64,000 nt of DNA from JAGNRR01 sp964409905. Its GTDB lineage: Bacteria > Bacteroidota > Bacteroidia > Chitinophagales > Chitinophagaceae. The notes below the pieces were generated by a model. That model made no database searches. It had not been told where the DNA came from and saw nothing but the letters and a program-made list of their open reading frames with translations. A program made the position numbers and the translations under genes. This document shows positions 61,926 to 64,000 of this stretch, piece by piece; positions within the stretch are counted from its first letter, which is position 1, and each line of letters starts with the position of its first letter. The stretch lies in contig CAYPET010000008.1 of NCBI GenBank assembly GCA_964409905.1, positions 37,776-101,775 on the forward strand, written 5' to 3'.

Positions 61926-62525
61926 ATGTCATTTACATTACCCGATTTACCATATGATTATAATGCGCTTGAGCCCTATATCGATGCTCGCACGATGGAG
62001 ATTCATCATAGTAAGCATCATGCAGCTTATACAAGTAAATTAAACGATGCAATAGCTGGCACTGAAATGGAAGGTCAGTCTATCGAAGAAATATTAAAGA
62101 ACTGTAAAGACAATGCCGCAGTGCGAAACAATGGTGGTGGGTTCTATAATCACTCGCTTTTTTGGAGCATTATGAGTCCAAATGGAGGGGGTAATCCAAA
62201 TGGTTCTTTTGCAACTGCTATTGAAACAGATTTGGGTGGATTTGATGGATTCAAGGCTGACTTTGCCGCCAAGGCGGCTAGCCAATTTGGTAGCGGTTGG
62301 GCATGGCTGTGCGTGACAGATGGCAAACTAAGTGTTTGTTCTACACCAAATCAAGACAACCCATTAATGGGTATTGGGTGCGGCGGAACGCCTATCTTAG
62401 GCATAGATGTATGGGAGCATGCCTACTACCTGCATTACCAAAATCGTCGACCTGATTACATTGACGCTTTTTGGAACGTAGTAAACTGGGATGAAGTTGC
62501 CAAACGTTATGCTGCCGCTGGCTAA
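61926..62525 (+). CDS. sodA: Superoxide dismutase, Mn type (Fe/Mn family)
   Basis: A 199-residue enzyme that converts superoxide to oxygen and peroxide. Metal ligands are His27 (MEIHHSKHH), His76 (YNHSLFW), Asp161 and His165 (DVWEHAYYLHY). NNGGGFYNH (Gly at the position where Fe enzymes have Gln) and STPNQDNPLMG (Gln in the Mn position) favour Mn or cambialistic use. There is no signal peptide. A terminator follows directly. Confidence 0.95.
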   Translation: MSFTLPDLPYDYNALEPYIDARTMEIHHSKHHAAYTSKLNDAIAGTEMEGQSIEEILKNCKDNAAVRNNGGGFYNHSLFWSIMSPNGGGNPNGSFATAIETDLGGFDGFKADFAAKAASQFGSGWAWLCVTDGKLSVCSTPNQDNPLMGIGCGGTPILGIDVWEHAYYLHYQNRRPDYIDAFWNVVNWDEVAKRYAAAG

Positions 62526-62547
62526 ATCCTTAATTACAATAATTTTC

Positions 62548-62580
62548 AACCCTGCGGCTAGAACCCGCAGGGTTTTCTTT
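62548..62580 (+). terminator. Intrinsic terminator after sodA
   Basis: A perfect 10-bp GC-rich stem (62548-62557 with 62565-62574), 7-base loop and a T-rich tail on the plus strand. Confidence 0.9.
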
Positions 62581-62605
62581 TATAAATAGTGCTAATTTTA
62601 CAACA

Positions 62606-63802
62606 GTGATAGAAAAAGGAAGTAAAATAAGAAAAGAGGAACGAGCCATCTTGGTGGGCTTGATTCAGCAGCATCAAACCGATGAACAAGTCGAAGAATA
62701 TCTTGACGAGTTGGAGTTTTTAGCCGAAACTGCAGGAGCTAAAGCAGTGAAACGCTTTACACAACGGCGCGAAAAACCTGATGGTCGTACTTTTTTGGGC
62801 AAAGGAAAACTCGAGGAAATAAAAAAATATATTGACCAACAAGACCAACAAATTGATATCCTCATTTTTGATGATGAACTGAGTGGCTCTCAAATATTAA
62901 ATATTGAAAAAGCGCTGGACAAACATGTTTTGGACCGCTCAGATTTAATCTTGGATATTTTTGCCCGCAGGGCCCAAACCGCCCAGGCCAAAGCGCAGGT
63001 AGAACTAGCACAATATCAATACATTTTACCCCGCTTGCGCGGAATGTGGACACACCTTGAGCGACAAGGCGGCGGTATTGGCACCAGAGGTCCGGGTGAA
63101 ACAGAAATTGAAACAGACCGCCGTATTATTCGAGACAAAATAAGTTTACTCAAAAAACGATTGTCAAAATTTGACAAACAAGCGCATACACAGCGCAAAG
63201 AGCGAGGCGAATTAATCCGTGTGTCGCTGGTGGGCTATACCAATGTAGGCAAGAGCACTATTATGCGCTTAATCAGCAAAGAAGATGTATTTGCAGAAAA
63301 CAAATTATTTGCCACCTTGGATACCACCACCCGCAAAGTAGTATTTGATAATACACCGTTTTTGTTAAGTGACACCGTTGGTTTCATTCGCAAATTGCCG
63401 CATCACTTGGTCGAAAGTTTTAAGAGCACCCTCGACGAAACAAGAGAGGCGGATATATTGTTGCATGTTGTAGACCTCTCGCATGACCACTATGAAGATC
63501 AAATGAATGTAGTCAATGAAACATTAAAGGAACTAGAAGCATTTGACAAATCTGTTATAGTTGTATTCAACAAACTGGATTTATACGAGCAAAAGGCGTT
63601 TGACAAATGGCTGGAGCCAGAAGTAAAGGACCAATTAATGACCGAACTGATGCAAAGCTGGGAGAAAAGACTAGATAATAATTGCATTTTTATTTCAGCA
63701 GTAGAAAAAGTTAATATTGAAGCTTTTCGGCGCATGTTATTGCAAAAGATTAAAGACTTATACCGCGAGCGTTATCCATATAAAACGGTTTTTTATGAAT
63801 AA
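62606..63802 (+). CDS. hflX: GTPase HflX
   Basis: A 398-residue ribosome-associated GTPase that splits stalled or heat-damaged ribosomes. The N-terminal domain has KRFTQRREKPDGRTFLGKGKLEEI; the linker has RLRGMWTHLERQGGGIGTRGPGETEIETDRR; the G domain has GYTNVGKSTIMRL, DTVGFIRKLPHHLVESFKSTLDE and NKLD. The start is GTG at 62606. TAATTTTA, one base off the -7 consensus, ends five bases before it. Confidence 0.96.
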   Translation: MIEKGSKIRKEERAILVGLIQQHQTDEQVEEYLDELEFLAETAGAKAVKRFTQRREKPDGRTFLGKGKLEEIKKYIDQQDQQIDILIFDDELSGSQILNIEKALDKHVLDRSDLILDIFARRAQTAQAKAQVELAQYQYILPRLRGMWTHLERQGGGIGTRGPGETEIETDRRIIRDKISLLKKRLSKFDKQAHTQRKERGELIRVSLVGYTNVGKSTIMRLISKEDVFAENKLFATLDTTTRKVVFDNTPFLLSDTVGFIRKLPHHLVESFKSTLDETREADILLHVVDLSHDHYEDQMNVVNETLKELEAFDKSVIVVFNKLDLYEQKAFDKWLEPEVKDQLMTELMQSWEKRLDNNCIFISAVEKVNIEAFRRMLLQKIKDLYRERYPYKTVFYE

Positions 63803-63811
63803 TGAAAATCC

Positions 63812-63841
63812 TTTGTTTTTTTCATAAAATATATATATTTG
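63812..63841 (+). promoter_or_regulatory. Promoter of tRNA-Asn (TTTG-N18-TATATTTG)
   Basis: Both elements match the Bacteroidota consensus: TTTG at 63812-63815 and TATATTTG at 63834-63841, spaced by 18 bases as in the tetR promoter. The tRNA begins 74 bases further on, so a short 5' leader is processed off. Confidence 0.75.
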
Positions 63842-63915
63842 CACTCCTTTCATAATCAAAGGTGCTTGATTTTACCTGACCGATGATTATAGAACTGGTT
63901 TAAACAAAGACATAC

Positions 63916-63989
63916 TCCTCCTTAGCTCAGTTGGTTAGAGCATCTGACTGTTAATCAGAGGGTCTCAGGTTCAAGTCCTGAAGGGGGAG
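63916..63989 (+). tRNA. tRNA-Asn (anticodon GTT)
   Basis: A full cloverleaf: acceptor TCCTCCT/AGGGGGA (one T-G pair), D arm GCTC-AGTTGGTTA-GAGC, anticodon stem TCTGA/TCAGA with loop CTGTTAA (anticodon GTT), T arm TCAGG-TTCAAGT-CCTGA, discriminator G. CCA is not encoded. Confidence 0.95.
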
Positions 63990-64000
63990 CTTACACAGAA

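Overview
The window is AT-rich bacterial chromosome from a member of the Bacteroidota (Cytophaga-Sphingobacterium-Chitinophaga side; genus not resolvable). The evidence is the long, insert-bearing form of IspG, a PorZ-type protein next to recO, C-terminal type IX secretion tails, an RND pump fused to a TolC-like channel, several Bacteroidota-restricted families (DUF6122 type and others), and above all the Bacteroidota promoter -7 element TAnnTTTG placed just ahead of many start codons. It carries 56 protein genes (one broken by a nonsense codon) and two tRNA genes. I see no rRNA, CRISPR, insertion sequence, prophage or integration site, and no gene-free stretch above about 300 bases.

Layout. 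1-3.6 kb: ispG, a small membrane protein and a class V aminotransferase (minus strand operon). 3.6-10.3 kb: a plus-strand run of three envelope genes of unknown function, purQ, and two DsbD-type redox proteins. 10.3-12.6 kb: a TPR histidine kinase split by an in-frame TAG, plus a small membrane protein. 12.8-19.3 kb: small housekeeping genes (YdeI-like, DinB, TraB/GumN, DUF1801, UPF0173, radC, NUDIX, pyrE, glycyl-tRNA synthetase). 19.5-22.7 kb: two convergent POT peptide transporters separated by a terminator. 22.8-29.2 kb: a GH5-like lipoprotein facing a tight five-gene operon (mgtC-like, M48 protease, GH20 hexosaminidase, glycosylasparaginase, cutC) suited to dismantling GlcNAc-Asn glycopeptides. 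29.3-35.2 kb: heavy-metal RND efflux (His-rich secreted protein, CusA/CzcA-TolC fusion, adaptor). 35.3-40.7 kb: an HAE3/MMPL exporter divergent from porZ-recO. 40.8-45.7 kb: a cytosolic NMT1-like binding protein and an aromatic-acid/acetate operon (fumarylacetoacetase, flavin reductase, acetyl-CoA synthetase). 46-55 kb: a second efflux locus (TetR, TolC, adaptor, HAE1 pump) followed in the same direction by AraC, pirin and nitroreductase. 55-64 kb: der, initiator tRNA, era, a D-cysteine desulfhydrase-like gene, a 2-hydroxyacid dehydrogenase, rsmA, a T9SS thioredoxin-like protein, sodA, hflX and tRNA-Asn.

The most interesting signals are regulatory. TAnnTTTG elements lie only 4-12 nt before many starts, including GTG and TTG starts, pointing to leaderless or near-leaderless mRNAs. 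The tetR promoter is overlapped by a perfect 8+8 inverted repeat, a likely operator. A strong terminator ends only 3 nt before the araC start, so the AraC-pirin-nitroreductase genes may be attenuator-coupled to the pump operon. The other main oddity is the histidine kinase, whose phosphoacceptor half and ATPase half are separated by a single TAG codon.
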